Source: Burkholderia aenigmatica (lineage in GTDB: Bacteria; Pseudomonadota; Gammaproteobacteria; Burkholderiales; Burkholderiaceae). From it: a stretch of DNA of 64,000 nucleotides. This document shows, piece after piece, positions 17,355 through 26,436 of this stretch. Under the pieces are notes generated by a model. The model was given only the letters and a program-made list of their open reading frames with translations, did not search any database and was not told where the DNA came from. Positions within the stretch are counted from its first letter, which is position 1, and each line of letters starts with the position of its first letter. Location of the stretch: positions 186,001 through 250,000 of the forward strand of contig NZ_CABVQC010000002.1 of the NCBI RefSeq assembly GCF_902499175.1, read 5' to 3'. Position numbers and translations under genes: made by a program.

Positions 17355-17456
17355 TCAGATTCGCTCGAAAATCGCGGCGATGCGCTGCCCGCCGCCGATA
17401 CACATCGTCACGAGCGCATATCGGCCGCCGATGCGCTGCAACTCGTACAGCGCCTT
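17355..17456 (-). pseudogene. 3' remnant of a BktB-like acetyl-CoA acyltransferase (thiolase)
   Basis: Thirty-three codons plus a stop read as the exact C-terminus of a thiolase: ALYELQRIGGRYALVTM, then CIGGGQ with the second active-site Cys, ending IFERI. Upstream of 17456 the frame loses similarity at once. The tail differs from that of the phaA product at 25156-26337 and looks more like BktB/PaaJ thiolases. It is therefore a leftover of a deleted second thiolase gene and not a copy of phaA. Confidence 0.82.
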
Positions 17457-17502
17457 GCATGAATCGTTCGTGCGGTGCCGTGGCCGGCGTGCGCAAGCCG
17501 CG

Positions 17503-18429
17503 TCAGCCTTGCATCAGGCGCTCCACCGCATCGCGGTGCGGAATCGGCGCGACCGCACCGTAGCCCGTCGTCGACAGCGCCGCCGCGGCGTTCGCATAAC
17601 GCGCCGCCGCGAACGGATCGTCGCCCGCGACGATTCGCGCGACGAAGGCACCGCCGAAGCAGTCGCCCGCACCCGTCGCATCGACGGCTTCGACCGTGAA
17701 GCCCGGCACGACGCGCCGCTCGTTCGGCGTCGCCACGTACGCACCTTCCTTGCCGAGCTTCAGCGCGACGACCTGCGGCCCGTGTTCGAGCATCGCATCG
17801 ACGATCGCGTCGCGATCGTTCGCGCCCGTGAGCGCCGTCACGTCGTCCCAGCTGGGCAGGCAGATGTCCGTCTGACGCAGTGCCTCGCGCATCACCGCGC
17901 GAGCGCGCGGCAGCGGCCACAGCTTCAGGCGCAGGTTCGTGTCGAAGCTGACCTTCGCGCCGTGGCGGCGCGCATGGTCGGTCGCCGCGAACGCGGCGTC
18001 GCACGCAGCCGTGCTGATCGCGAGGCTGATGCCCGACAGGTGCACGGCCTTCGCGGCGGCCAGCGCGTCGAGCGGCAGGTCGCCCACCGCATAGCGGCTC
18101 GCCGCCGAGCCTGCGCGCAGGTAGTCGAACTGGTGACCGTCGGCGCCGTGCGTGACGAAATACACGCCGGTCGGCGCCGCACGGTCGATCCGCACGTACG
18201 TCGTGTCGACGCGCTCCGCGCGCCACATGTCGGCCAGCAGGCGGCCGAACGGATCGTCGCCGATCGCCGACACGAAGCCCGTCGACGCACCCTGGCGCGC
18301 CGCGGCGATGCAGAAGTTCGACGTGTCGCCGCCGAAGCCCTGCAGGAATTCAGGCCGGCCCGGCTGCGACTGGTTGAATTCGATCATCGCCTCGCCGAGC
18401 GCGAGGATCTCCGGAAATGCGGCGGTCAT
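17503..18429 (-). CDS. kdgK: 2-dehydro-3-deoxygluconokinase (PfkB family)
   Basis: This 308-residue PfkB-fold kinase has the N-terminal GGDTSNFCIAAARQG sugar-binding segment and the C-terminal signature DATGAGDCF (250-258) with catalytic Asp256. The N-terminal pattern (GEAMIEFNQ) and specificity loop fit KDG kinase, which phosphorylates KDG in the Entner-Doudoroff and uronate routes. Other PfkB sugar kinases remain possible. It begins 3 nt after the rimO stop, so the two are probably co-transcribed, though their functions are unrelated. Confidence 0.83.
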   Translation of the reverse strand: MTAAFPEILALGEAMIEFNQSQPGRPEFLQGFGGDTSNFCIAAARQGASTGFVSAIGDDPFGRLLADMWRAERVDTTYVRIDRAAPTGVYFVTHGADGHQFDYLRAGSAASRYAVGDLPLDALAAAKAVHLSGISLAISTAACDAAFAATDHARRHGAKVSFDTNLRLKLWPLPRARAVMREALRQTDICLPSWDDVTALTGANDRDAIVDAMLEHGPQVVALKLGKEGAYVATPNERRVVPGFTVEAVDATGAGDCFGGAFVARIVAGDDPFAAARYANAAAALSTTGYGAVAPIPHRDAVERLMQG

Positions 18430-18432
18430 CGC

Positions 18433-19794
18433 TTACACCTCGCCCCACAGATCGTGGCCGTCGGCGCCCGTGATCTTCACGGACACGAAATCGCCGACCT
18501 TGTAGCGCTTCGATGCCTTCGCCGCCGGCTCGACATAGACGACGCCGTCGATCTCCGGCGCATCGGCCGCCGTGCGGCCGATCCCGCCTTCCTCGCTGAC
18601 TTCGTCGATCAGCACCTTGAGGGTCTTGCCGACCTTGCGCTGGATGCGGTTCGCCGACACTTCCTCGGCAACTTCCATGAAGCGCGCGCGGCGCGCTTCG
18701 CGGACTTCATCCGGCAGCGCGCCGTCGAGTTCGTTTGCAGTCGCGCCTTCGACCGGCGAATACGCAAAGCAACCGACGCGATCGAGTTCCGCCTCGCGGA
18801 TGAAGTCGAGCAGCGTTTCGAACTGCTCTTCCGTCTCGCCGGGGAAGCCCGCGATGAACGTGCTGCGGATCGTCAGGTCCGGGCAGATCTCGCGCCACTT
18901 CTGCACGCGCTCGAGCACCTTCTCGGCGTTCGCCGGACGCTTCATGCGCTTCAGCACTTCCGGATGCGCGTGCTGGAACGGCACGTCGAGGTACGGCAGC
19001 ACGTGGCCCTTGAAAGGACCTTCGGCCATCAGCGGAATCACTTCGTCGACGCTCGGATACGGATACACGTAGTGCAGGCGCACCCATGCGCCATACTGCG
19101 CGGCGAGTTCGCCGAGCGCGGCGACCAGGTCGGTCATGCGCGTCTTGATCGGCTTGCCGTTCCAGAAGCCCGTGCGGTACTTCACGTCGACGCCGTACGC
19201 GCTCGTATCCTGCGAGATCACGAGCAGTTCCTTCACGCCCGACTTGAACAGGTTCTCGGCTTCCAGCATCACTTCGGCAACCGGGCGCGACACGAGGTCG
19301 CCGCGCATCGACGGGATGATGCAGAACGTGCAGCGGTGGTTGCAGCCTTCGGAAATCTTCAGGTATGCGTAGTGACGCGGCGTGAGCTTGATACCGGCGG
19401 CAGGCACGAGATCGGTAAACGGGTCGTGCGGCTTCGGCAGGTGCGAATGCACGGCCTGCATCACTTCGCCCACCGCGTGCGGGCCGGTGACGGCGAGCAC
19501 CTTCGGGTGGACTTCCTCGATCAGGTTCGAGCCGCTGGCGCTCGACTTCGCGCCGAGACAGCCGGTGACGATCACCTTGCCGTTCTCGGTCAGCGCTTCG
19601 CCGATCGCGTCGAGGCTTTCCTGCACGGCTTCGTCGATGAAGCCGCAGGTGTTCACGACGACGAGGTCGGCTCCGTCGTAAGTACCGGAGATTTCATAAC
19701 CTTCGGCGCGCAGTTGCGTGATGATCTGTTCGGAGTCGACGAGCGCTTTCGGGCACCCGAGGGATACGAACCCTACTTTGGGGGATTGGGACAT
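18433..19794 (-). CDS. rimO: Ribosomal protein S12 methylthiotransferase RimO
   Basis: This 453-residue radical-SAM enzyme has an N-terminal MTTase domain (conserved Cys in [19 protein letters not shown] and TGCLGA), the radical-SAM cluster CNHRCTFC, and a C-terminal TRAM domain. It methylthiolates an aspartate of ribosomal protein S12. [13 protein letters not shown] and the length identify RimO and exclude MiaB. It is divergent from the gene at 20078 across 283 bp with no other gene seen there. Confidence 0.95.
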   Translation of the reverse strand: MSQSPKVGFVSLGCPKALVDSEQIITQLRAEGYEISGTYDGADLVVVNTCGFIDEAVQESLDAIGEALTENGKVIVTGCLGAKSSASGSNLIEEVHPKVLAVTGPHAVGEVMQAVHSHLPKPHDPFTDLVPAAGIKLTPRHYAYLKISEGCNHRCTFCIIPSMRGDLVSRPVAEVMLEAENLFKSGVKELLVISQDTSAYGVDVKYRTGFWNGKPIKTRMTDLVAALGELAAQYGAWVRLHYVYPYPSVDEVIPLMAEGPFKGHVLPYLDVPFQHAHPEVLKRMKRPANAEKVLERVQKWREICPDLTIRSTFIAGFPGETEEQFETLLDFIREAELDRVGCFAYSPVEGATANELDGALPDEVREARRARFMEVAEEVSANRIQRKVGKTLKVLIDEVSEEGGIGRTAADAPEIDGVVYVEPAAKASKRYKVGDFVSVKITGADGHDLWGEV

Positions 19795-20077
19795 CTGGAA
19801 TGTGGGGGCGTGGCAGCAAAAGCGTGAGTTTACAGCGATTTAGTGTCCGGCGATCCAAAAACGAGCGGTTGACGACGATACGCGTCGCCCGCTCGAATGC
19901 CCGGCGCGTTCCGGGCCTGCCGTTGAGCCGGATCTGATATGCCCCTTCATTTCTGGCGCAGCCGCGTTGCGGCTCTGTCCCCAACGCCCGTCAGCCAGCA
20001 AGAATCGCCCCGGCGCCGCTGCCCGCTATGAGAAAATCCACGCGTCCATCCTTTTCAATCGACCCAACGGGGCTCGC

Positions 20078-20332
20078 ATGACCACCCACATCACGATCGA
20101 ATTCACCGAACACGCAGCGGAAGCCATCGGCGAACAGACCAGCACCAGCTTTTCGTATGACCAGGGCGCGCATGTGCCGCAACCGGGCGACTTCGTCGAG
20201 CTCGAGAATTCGCGACAGACGTTTTTCGTGATCGGCCGCGTGTTTTCGCTCAAGGCCAACTACAGCGCCGTCAAGCTCGTGCTCGACCTGCCTCCGTCGG
20301 ACGACGGGCAGGATTTCGATCCGGTGCACTGA
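20078..20332 (+). CDS. Small conserved protein of unknown function
   Basis: The product has 84 residues, acidic and without signal or membrane segments. The sequence reads as a short beta-barrel-like domain (HVPQPGDFVELENSRQTF, then VIGRVFSLKANYSAVKLVLDL). ATG 20078 is the only start that leaves plausible protein; the frame upstream is Arg/Pro-rich. The PGDFVEL turn is common in small nucleic-acid or metabolite-binding barrels, but no function is assigned. Confidence 0.7.
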   Translation: MTTHITIEFTEHAAEAIGEQTSTSFSYDQGAHVPQPGDFVELENSRQTFFVIGRVFSLKANYSAVKLVLDLPPSDDGQDFDPVH

Positions 20333-20341
20333 CGCACGACG

Positions 20342-20397
20342 AGACGCGTGACGCGCGTCTGAACCGGTGACCATGCAGCGCCTGCACGGGGCGCTGC
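20342..20397. terminator. Two hairpins between the convergent genes at 20332 and 20417
   Basis: AGACGCG (20342-20348) pairs with CGCGTCT (20354-20360), and GCAGCGCC (20375-20382) pairs with GGCGCTGC (20390-20397). Neither is followed by a T run, so they may help termination or simply stabilise RNA ends. Confidence 0.4.
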
Positions 20398-20416
20398 GTG
20401 CATCGCCACAACCGCG

Positions 20417-20950
20417 TCAATCCCGTCTGGCCGGCACATACCGGGCCTGCATCAACCCGCTCGGCAACCGCTTCGTATCGTCGAGCTGCAGCCGTGTCTG
20501 CGGCAGGTCGTTGCCGAACAGCGGAATCCCCTTCCCGAGCACGATCGGCACCCAGCTGAGCGTGATGCTGTCGACAACGCCGGCCACGATGCCTTCCCGC
20601 GCCGTCGTGCCGCCGTCCAAATACACATGACGATGGCCTTGCTCTGCCAACCGGCCGAGCAGTGTCGTGAGCGCCCCGTCGAAGGGTTCTTCGCCGTGGC
20701 GCGAAGCCAGCTCCCGACGGGTCATGACCACCATCCGCTTGCCGGCATAGGGTCACGGGTCAAACGCAATCACCGTGTCGTACGTGTTGCGCCCCATCAC
20801 GATCACGTCGATGTCGTTCATCAACGACGTATAGCCGGTTTCATCCGGCGAGTCCGACGAAAACGCCTCCAGCCATGACAGATCGCCGTTTTCGCCGGCG
20901 ATGAATCCGTCGAGACTGAGGGCGAGAAATACGCTGACTCGAGGGCGCAT
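20417..20950 (-). pseudogene. Dihydrofolate reductase-family (RibD C-terminal domain) gene broken by an in-frame stop
   Basis: Read through, this is a 177-codon gene of the DHFR/RibD-C family: RPRVSVFLALSLDGFIAGE, IDVIVMGRNTYDTVIAFDP, then PYAGKRMVVMTRRE, VYLDGGTTAREG and a family-like end. A TGA at 20753-20755 interrupts it between Asp-Pro and Pro-Tyr-Ala, where relatives usually carry Trp, so a TGG-to-TGA change is the simplest explanation. The frame is intact on both sides. A Met codon at 20734 could restart translation of the C-terminal half, but that half lacks the N-terminal strand and is unlikely to work. Confidence 0.82.
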
Positions 20951-21091
20951 GCAGGCATCCTTTCGAAAATGTAAGGATTGCGAGTATAGCCACGATCGCC
21001 GCGCGTTGCCGCTGCGCTGACAGGACGTCCCCGTTTTCGGGGGCGGCATCGCCCGTCGTCGGTTCGATCGCCCCCGCTCTCCCTCGTCGAA

Positions 21092-22141
21092 TTACGCGCC
21101 CGTGATCGAGCTGGCGGCCAGTCGCCCAAGCTGGGGGGCCAGGATCACGCCAGGATGCGCCACGACGGCATAGACGCCCGTCACGCCCGGCAGAAATCCG
21201 TTGATCGGCACCCCGTCGTTCGTCATCGGCCGAAGCGCCGATTTCGCGGAGAGCGGCGTCAGGGTCGGTGGATCGGCAAACAACGCTGAAATGTCCGAGG
21301 CCGTACGCTCAGCGAGCGCTGCAAGCCCGCTGTCGCCCTCTTCCGGAGCATCCGCGGCCGACACCAGGCTGCCCGACGGGCCGACACGCACTTCAAGATC
21401 CTGCCCGTAGAGCAGGTGGCTGATGAGACCCGGCTCGGCAGCAAAACGCATCAACACGGCCGGCTTCTCGCGAACGGGCAAGGCCACGCCCAGGCCCGCG
21501 GCGATGGTAACCGCGGAAGCGGCATTCGCCAGGACGACGACATCCGCCGGCACATGCCCATGCGCGGTATGCACACCGACAGCGCGTCCATTGCGCGTTT
21601 CGACCGCGTCGACTGCGCAACCGCACCGAACCTGCGCGCCGGCGGCTTGCGCACCGGCCAGCAACTGATGCGTCAAGTCGATCGGCTCGACCACGAAATC
21701 GTCCGGTGCCCACGCAATCAACTCGGGAAGCCGCGCAAGACGCGGCTCCATCCGGGCCACCTCTCGACGACCCAACGCTTCCATGTGCACGCCGGCCGCG
21801 CGCTGCTCGTCGATCAATGCTGAGGTCTGCGCATCCGTGTCCAGCCAGACGAGCGCCCCGCGCGTCGTCACCGGCAACGGGCCCAGGTCGCGCGCCAGCC
21901 GGGCGAACTCCGGGAGCGCTGCGAGCGTGCGGGAGAAGCTGGACGGGTTTTCAGAAGGAAGCGCGCTGCCGGTACCCACCCAGCCGAACGACCAGTGAGT
22001 CGCGCCGACTGCGGCCGTCACCTGCTGTTCCAGCAGCGTGACCTGCGCGCCCGATCGCGCAAGATGCCATGCGGTGGATGCGCCGACGATGCCGCCGCCG
22101 ACCACGACGACGCGGAGCGTGTTGTTTCCCATGAGTGACAT
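21092..22141 (-). CDS. FAD-dependent oxidoreductase (D-amino-acid oxidase/glycine oxidase-like)
   Basis: The product has 349 residues. The N-terminal FAD-binding Rossmann motif is VVVVGGGIVGASTAWHLA (about 11-28), and the C-terminal DAO-family end reads LRPMTNDGVPINGFLPGVTG then YAVVAHPGVILAPQLG. The substrate is probably an amine or amino acid, oxidised with FAD. Met4 (22132) is an alternative start. It lies just upstream of the broken DHFR-like gene on the same strand, and both could be accessory genes. Confidence 0.85.
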   Translation of the reverse strand: MSLMGNNTLRVVVVGGGIVGASTAWHLARSGAQVTLLEQQVTAAVGATHWSFGWVGTGSALPSENPSSFSRTLAALPEFARLARDLGPLPVTTRGALVWLDTDAQTSALIDEQRAAGVHMEALGRREVARMEPRLARLPELIAWAPDDFVVEPIDLTHQLLAGAQAAGAQVRCGCAVDAVETRNGRAVGVHTAHGHVPADVVVLANAASAVTIAAGLGVALPVREKPAVLMRFAAEPGLISHLLYGQDLEVRVGPSGSLVSAADAPEEGDSGLAALAERTASDISALFADPPTLTPLSAKSALRPMTNDGVPINGFLPGVTGVYAVVAHPGVILAPQLGRLAASSITGA

Positions 22142-22305
22142 TCGGACGTTGCGGGATTCCGACTATACCGTCCACCCCTCTTCGCCGCTGTGCGGTTGCC
22201 TGCCGCCCGGCATCGCGAAGCATCCCGCCCGCTCGCTCGGCCTGGCATCAAAACGATCAATCGATCGACATCCGCTGCGCCTGACGCGGACTAAGGAAAC
22301 GAAAA

Positions 22306-22323
22306 AGCCCGCCGACGCGGGCC
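22306..22323 (-). terminator. Intrinsic terminator of the LprI-like gene
   Basis: A short stem, GCCCGC (22307-22312) with GCGGGC (22317-22322), is followed on the minus strand by five T. It sits 26 bp after the stop of the LprI-like gene. Confidence 0.75.
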
Positions 22324-22348
22324 TTGCTCAAACACTCGATACGGCACG

Positions 22349-23194
22349 TCACCGCATGTCCGGAAACACCGACGCCTTCAGGCACCGTTCGAACCACATC
22401 GCATCGTCTCCATCGCCGATCGGCCACATTTCCGCATCGAGTTGCGGCAACCCGGCTACCGGCGCTGACGCGTGATTATCGCCACCGGACGTCCCCGCCC
22501 GCATCCACGCCGAATGCGCTCCACCGTTGTCGCACGCACTCCCATGCGCCTGCGCTTCGCAGAACGCCACGGGGCGCACCTTCCCGCCGTCCGCCGCGCT
22601 CACCGACCGGTACTGATAGACCGCGCCGGTCGCCCAGTCCTCGCTCTGGCTGCAAACCCGCGCTCGATGCTGCACATGGACCGCGCCGAAGCACGCATAC
22701 GAAACGTGCGCGCCACTCGCATCGTCGGGAAGGAAATCGCAGTTTGCATCGAAACCGGTGAGCGGGCCGCCCGTGTATTTCGCGAGCCACTGGCGCTCGG
22801 CCTGCGCACGCGCGATCAAGCCTTTGCTCGATTGATCGGCCAGCACCGCGGTGCGCCGATCGATGGCCTTGCGCACTTCGTCGACGGCCAGCGGGTGGCC
22901 TTCGTAATCGGCGTCGAGACGGTTGTTGCGCGCGTCGATCCAGCGGCGCTGGCTACGCACCAGCATGTCGCGGATAACGGTATCCGGCGCGGCCTTCAAC
23001 GCACCCGCATAAGCCGAATTCATGCGCGCGTCGGCCGCGCGCAACGCGGCATTCGCGCAGATGCGCTTCTCGATCGGTTGCACGGCTTTCGCGCAGTCCA
23101 TCGCAAAGGCCGGTACCGCCACGCCAATGCCCATCGTGAATATCGCAGCAAGACCGGCCTGCCTGCGGGCCCATGCCATTCGAATCCCTCGCAT
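22349..23194 (-). CDS. Secreted LprI-like domain protein
   Basis: The product has 281 residues with a signal peptide (cleavage near VPAFAMDC). The segment after it has the LprI pattern: DCAKAVQPIEKRICANAALR, then ADARMNSAYAGAL and a Trp-Arg-rich helix. LprI of Mycobacterium tuberculosis is a lysozyme inhibitor, though many proteins share the domain with unknown roles. The C-terminal half is cysteine-rich and unassigned. ATG 23194 was chosen because a GAGAGA site precedes it and the signal peptide follows; upstream ATG 23242 is possible. Confidence 0.72.
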   Translation of the reverse strand: MRGIRMAWARRQAGLAAIFTMGIGVAVPAFAMDCAKAVQPIEKRICANAALRAADARMNSAYAGALKAAPDTVIRDMLVRSQRRWIDARNNRLDADYEGHPLAVDEVRKAIDRRTAVLADQSSKGLIARAQAERQWLAKYTGGPLTGFDANCDFLPDDASGAHVSYACFGAVHVQHRARVCSQSEDWATGAVYQYRSVSAADGGKVRPVAFCEAQAHGSACDNGGAHSAWMRAGTSGGDNHASAPVAGLPQLDAEMWPIGDGDDAMWFERCLKASVFPDMR

Positions 23195-23607
23195 GCTCTC
23201 TCTCAATCGGTTTTTTTTGGTCGCACTGCATCGATGCCGCATCGCCCATCACGGCCTGTCGTGCCCGGTCGCCGATACGCATTTCGCAGAAGGCAGCGTC
23301 CATGCTTCGCCGTGCAGCGCCGCTCATGGTACGCGCGCCGGCAGGAATGCACACCATCCGGCGTGGCATGTTCCGGGTTTCCTGCGTAGGTGACTGGATC
23401 TCGATCGACTGGACAACGGTCATGCACGCCCGACCCGGCGCGCGCATTCGGTACCGACGGCCATGAACGACCGTCGGCGAGAGGGTTCGGCAGGCGGCGG
23501 CCGCACATCGTCGCGCCCGTATGCACGATCGGCCGACCCGCACCGCGTGGCTTCGCGGCACCGACGCCCGACGGGTTGCCCGCCGCGGTCGGCCTGCCGC
23601 GAAACCG

Positions 23608-24174
23608 TTACTTCTTTTCCGGCTCCGTCGCGCCCGGCTGCTTGAACGGGAACGTGCTGAACATCGACTTCGCCTGGTTCTGCATCTGCTCCTGCATCTG
23701 CACGAACATGTTCTTCGACTGCTCGATGTAGCTGGTCATCATCCCTTGCATCATCGGCGCCTGCATGTTCATGAACTGCGACCAGACTTCCGGATTCATC
23801 GCATTGCCTTCGTACAGGTTCTTCGACTGATCCGCGAGCTTGTTCTGGATGTCGATGAACGCCTGGATGTTCTTTTCCAGGTACGTGCCCATCATGCCCT
23901 GCATCGCATGCCCGTAGAAACGGATGATCTGCGACAGCATCGACGACGAGAACATCGGCACGCCGCCGCTTTCCTCTTCGAGGATGATCTGCAGGAGGAT
24001 GCTGCGCGTCAGGTCTTCGTTGGATTTCGCATCGACGACCTTGAAGTCCTCCTGCTCCAGCACGAGTTGCTTCACGTCGGTCAGCGTAATGTACGTGCTT
24101 GTCTCGGTATCGTAGAGCCGGCGGTTCGGGTACTTCTTGATGAGCCGTTCGGCCGTCTTCTTTGTAGTAGTCAT
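23608..24174 (-). CDS. phaR: Polyhydroxyalkanoate synthesis repressor PhaR
   Basis: The product has 188 residues. The N-terminal PHB/PHA accumulation regulator DNA-binding domain (KKYPNRRLYDTETSTYITL) is followed by PhaR repeats and a Met/Gln-rich C-terminus. PhaR binds PHA granules and represses phasin and pha promoters when polymer is absent. It is the last gene of phaC-phaA-phaB-phaR, all on the minus strand. Confidence 0.94.
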   Translation of the reverse strand: MTTTKKTAERLIKKYPNRRLYDTETSTYITLTDVKQLVLEQEDFKVVDAKSNEDLTRSILLQIILEEESGGVPMFSSSMLSQIIRFYGHAMQGMMGTYLEKNIQAFIDIQNKLADQSKNLYEGNAMNPEVWSQFMNMQAPMMQGMMTSYIEQSKNMFVQMQEQMQNQAKSMFSTFPFKQPGATEPEKK

Positions 24175-24212
24175 GTAACGCCTTTGAGTGCAGCGTAGCG
24201 CAAGTGACGAAT

Positions 24213-24240
24213 CCCCGCCGCCCGAATCCGGGAGGCGGGG
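24213..24240 (-). other. Hairpin between phaB and phaR
   Basis: CCCCGCC (24213-24219) pairs with GGCGGGG (24234-24240), and CCCG inside pairs with CGGG around a short loop. There is no T run. It lies in the 119-bp gap and could attenuate read-through from phaB into phaR. Confidence 0.45.
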
Positions 24241-24293
24241 GCCTTCGGAACACGCCCGGCTGCGCGGCCACCCGGCCCGCGCAGCGCGGACGC

Positions 24294-25034
24294 TCAGCCC
24301 ATGTGCAGGCCGCCGTTCAGCGAGAAGTCGGCGCCCGTCGCGAAACCGGAATCGTTCGACGCGAGCCACGCGACGATCGAACCGATTTCCTCCGGCCCGC
24401 CGAGACGCCGCACCGGGATCGTCGCGACGATCTTCTCGAGCACGTCCGGGCGAATCGCCTTCACCATGTCGGTGCCGATGTAGCCCGGCGACACGGTATT
24501 GACCGTCACGCCCTTCGTCGCGACTTCCTGTGCGAGCGACATCGTGAAGCCGTGGATGCCGGCCTTCGCGGTCGAATAATTGGTCTGGCCGAATTGCCCC
24601 TTCTGGCCGTTCACCGACGAAATGTTGACGATCCGGCCCCAGCCGCGCTCGACCATCCCGTCGATCACCTGCTTCGTCACGTTGAACAGGCTCGTCAGGT
24701 TGGTGTCGATCACGGCGGTCCAGTCTTCGTGCGTCATCTTGCGGAACACGACGTCGCGCGTGATGCCCGCGTTGTTGACCAGCACGTCGATCTCGCCGAC
24801 TTCGGCCTTGACCTTGTCGAACGCTTCCTTGGTCGAGTCCCAGTCGCCAACGTTGCCTTCCGACGCGATGAAATCGTACCCGAGCGCCTTCTGGTCCTCG
24901 AGCCATTTCACACGGCGCGGCGAGTTCGGGCCGCAACCTGCGACCACCTTGAAGCCGTCTTTCGACAGGCGCTGGCAGATGCTGGTGCCGATGCCGCCCA
25001 TCCCGCCCGTTACGTACGCAATTCGCTGAGACAT
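24294..25034 (-). CDS. phaB: Acetoacetyl-CoA reductase
   Basis: This 246-residue short-chain dehydrogenase reduces acetoacetyl-CoA to (R)-3-hydroxybutyryl-CoA, normally with NADPH. The nucleotide-binding GGMGGIG motif (10-16) and catalytic Ser140, Tyr153 and Lys157 are present. It is the second step of polyhydroxybutyrate synthesis, between the thiolase and the synthase encoded upstream. Confidence 0.95.
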   Translation of the reverse strand: MSQRIAYVTGGMGGIGTSICQRLSKDGFKVVAGCGPNSPRRVKWLEDQKALGYDFIASEGNVGDWDSTKEAFDKVKAEVGEIDVLVNNAGITRDVVFRKMTHEDWTAVIDTNLTSLFNVTKQVIDGMVERGWGRIVNISSVNGQKGQFGQTNYSTAKAGIHGFTMSLAQEVATKGVTVNTVSPGYIGTDMVKAIRPDVLEKIVATIPVRRLGGPEEIGSIVAWLASNDSGFATGADFSLNGGLHMG

Positions 25035-25095
25035 AAATCTCACTCCATTTTTTGGTTTCGAGAGCTGCCGGAGGCCCCCTCTGACTTCACGGGAC

Positions 25096-25121
25096 GCCGG
25101 CCGAAGCCGCAATCGGCCGGC
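25096..25121 (-). other. Hairpin between phaA and phaB
   Basis: A perfect 9-bp stem (GCCGGCCGA 25096-25104 with TCGGCCGGC 25113-25121) with an 8-nt loop lies in the 121-bp gap. No T run follows. It may act as an RNA-stability or attenuation element within the pha transcript. Confidence 0.5.
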
Positions 25122-25155
25122 ACCCGGATTCGGTTCGCTGGTCGCGAATGGCCGG

Positions 25156-26337
25156 TTACGGACGCTCGACCGCGAGCGCGACACCCATCCCGCCGCCGAT
25201 GCACAGCGACGCCAGCCCGCGCTTCGCGTCGCGCTTGGCCATCTCGTGCAGCAGCGTCACCAGGATCCGGCAGCCCGACGCGCCGATCGGGTGCCCGATC
25301 GCGATCGCCCCGCCGTTCACGTTCACCTTCGACGTGTCCCAGCCCATCTGCTTGTGCACCGCCAGCGCCTGCGCCGCAAATGCCTCGTTGATCTCCATCA
25401 GGTCCAGGTCGCCCGGCGTCCAGCCCGCGCGCTCCAGCGCACGGCGCGACGCCGGCACCGGGCCCATCCCCATCACGCTCGGATCCACGCCCGCGTTCGC
25501 ATACGCCTTGATCCGCGCCAGCGGCGTCAGACCCAGCGCCGCCGCCTTCTGCGCCGACATCACCAGCACCGCCGCCGCGCCGTCGTTCAGCCCCGACGCG
25601 TTTGCCGCCGTCACCGAGCCGTCCTTCGAGAACGCCGGCTTCAGCCCGGCCAGCGAGTCCGCCGTCACGCCGTGACGCACGAATTCATCGGTGGCGAACT
25701 GCAGCGGCTCGCCCTTGCGTTGGGGGATCGCCACCGGCACGATCTCGTCGTCGAAGCGACCGGCCTTCTGCGCGGCTTCCGCCTTGTTCTGCGACAGCGC
25801 CGCGAATGCGTCCTGCTCTTCGCGCGTGATCCCGTATTCCTTCGCGACGTTCTCCGCCGTGATGCCCATGTGGTACTGGTTGTAGACGTCCCACAGGCCG
25901 TCGACGATCATCGTGTCGACCAGCTTCGCATCGCCCATCCGGAAGCCGTCGCGCGAGCCCGGCAGCACGTGCGGCGACGCGCTCATGTTCTCCTGACCGC
26001 CCGCGATCACGATCTCCGCGTCGCCCGCGACGATCGCGTTCGCCGCCAGCATCACGGCCTTCAGGCCCGAGCCGCACACCTTGTTGATCGTCATCCCCGG
26101 CACGGCCGTCGGCAGCCCGGCCTTGATCAGCGACTGGCGCGCCGGGTTCTGGCCCGAGCCCGCCGTCAGCACCTGACCCATGATCACTTCGCTGACCTGC
26201 TCGGGCTTCACGCCCGCACGCTCCAGCACCGCGCGGATCACCGTCGCGCCCAGCTCCGGCGCCGCAATCTTCGCAAGCGAACCGCCGAATTTGCCGACCG
26301 CGGTCCGCGCGGCCGATACGATCACTACGTCCGTCAT
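25156..26337 (-). CDS. phaA: Acetyl-CoA acetyltransferase (beta-ketothiolase)
   Basis: This 393-residue thiolase has catalytic Cys88 ([10 protein letters not shown]), His349 in [12 protein letters not shown], and Cys379 in CIGGG. It condenses two acetyl-CoA to acetoacetyl-CoA, the first step of PHB synthesis. ATG 26337 gives the usual N-terminus [18 protein letters not shown]; the upstream open frame is unconserved. It lies between phaC and phaB. Confidence 0.95.
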   Translation of the reverse strand: MTDVVIVSAARTAVGKFGGSLAKIAAPELGATVIRAVLERAGVKPEQVSEVIMGQVLTAGSGQNPARQSLIKAGLPTAVPGMTINKVCGSGLKAVMLAANAIVAGDAEIVIAGGQENMSASPHVLPGSRDGFRMGDAKLVDTMIVDGLWDVYNQYHMGITAENVAKEYGITREEQDAFAALSQNKAEAAQKAGRFDDEIVPVAIPQRKGEPLQFATDEFVRHGVTADSLAGLKPAFSKDGSVTAANASGLNDGAAAVLVMSAQKAAALGLTPLARIKAYANAGVDPSVMGMGPVPASRRALERAGWTPGDLDLMEINEAFAAQALAVHKQMGWDTSKVNVNGGAIAIGHPIGASGCRILVTLLHEMAKRDAKRGLASLCIGGGMGVALAVERP

Positions 26338-26436
26338 TTCCCTTTCCTCCAGGCCCGCACGACACGGCGCATCGCTACCGGCCCTGTTAAAAAAACTGCG
26401 GTGCATCGGACAGCGTGCGCCGCTGTCCGGTTTTCG

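Noticed and set aside
17275..19827. An 850-codon plus-strand frame across kdgK and rimO
   Set aside because: It spans two genes with clear catalytic motifs on the opposite strand and is a GC-driven shadow.
20753..20755. UGA recoding (selenocysteine or read-through) in the DHFR-family gene
   Set aside because: The family has Trp, not Cys, at this place and no recoding hairpin is seen just downstream; a simple nonsense change is more likely.
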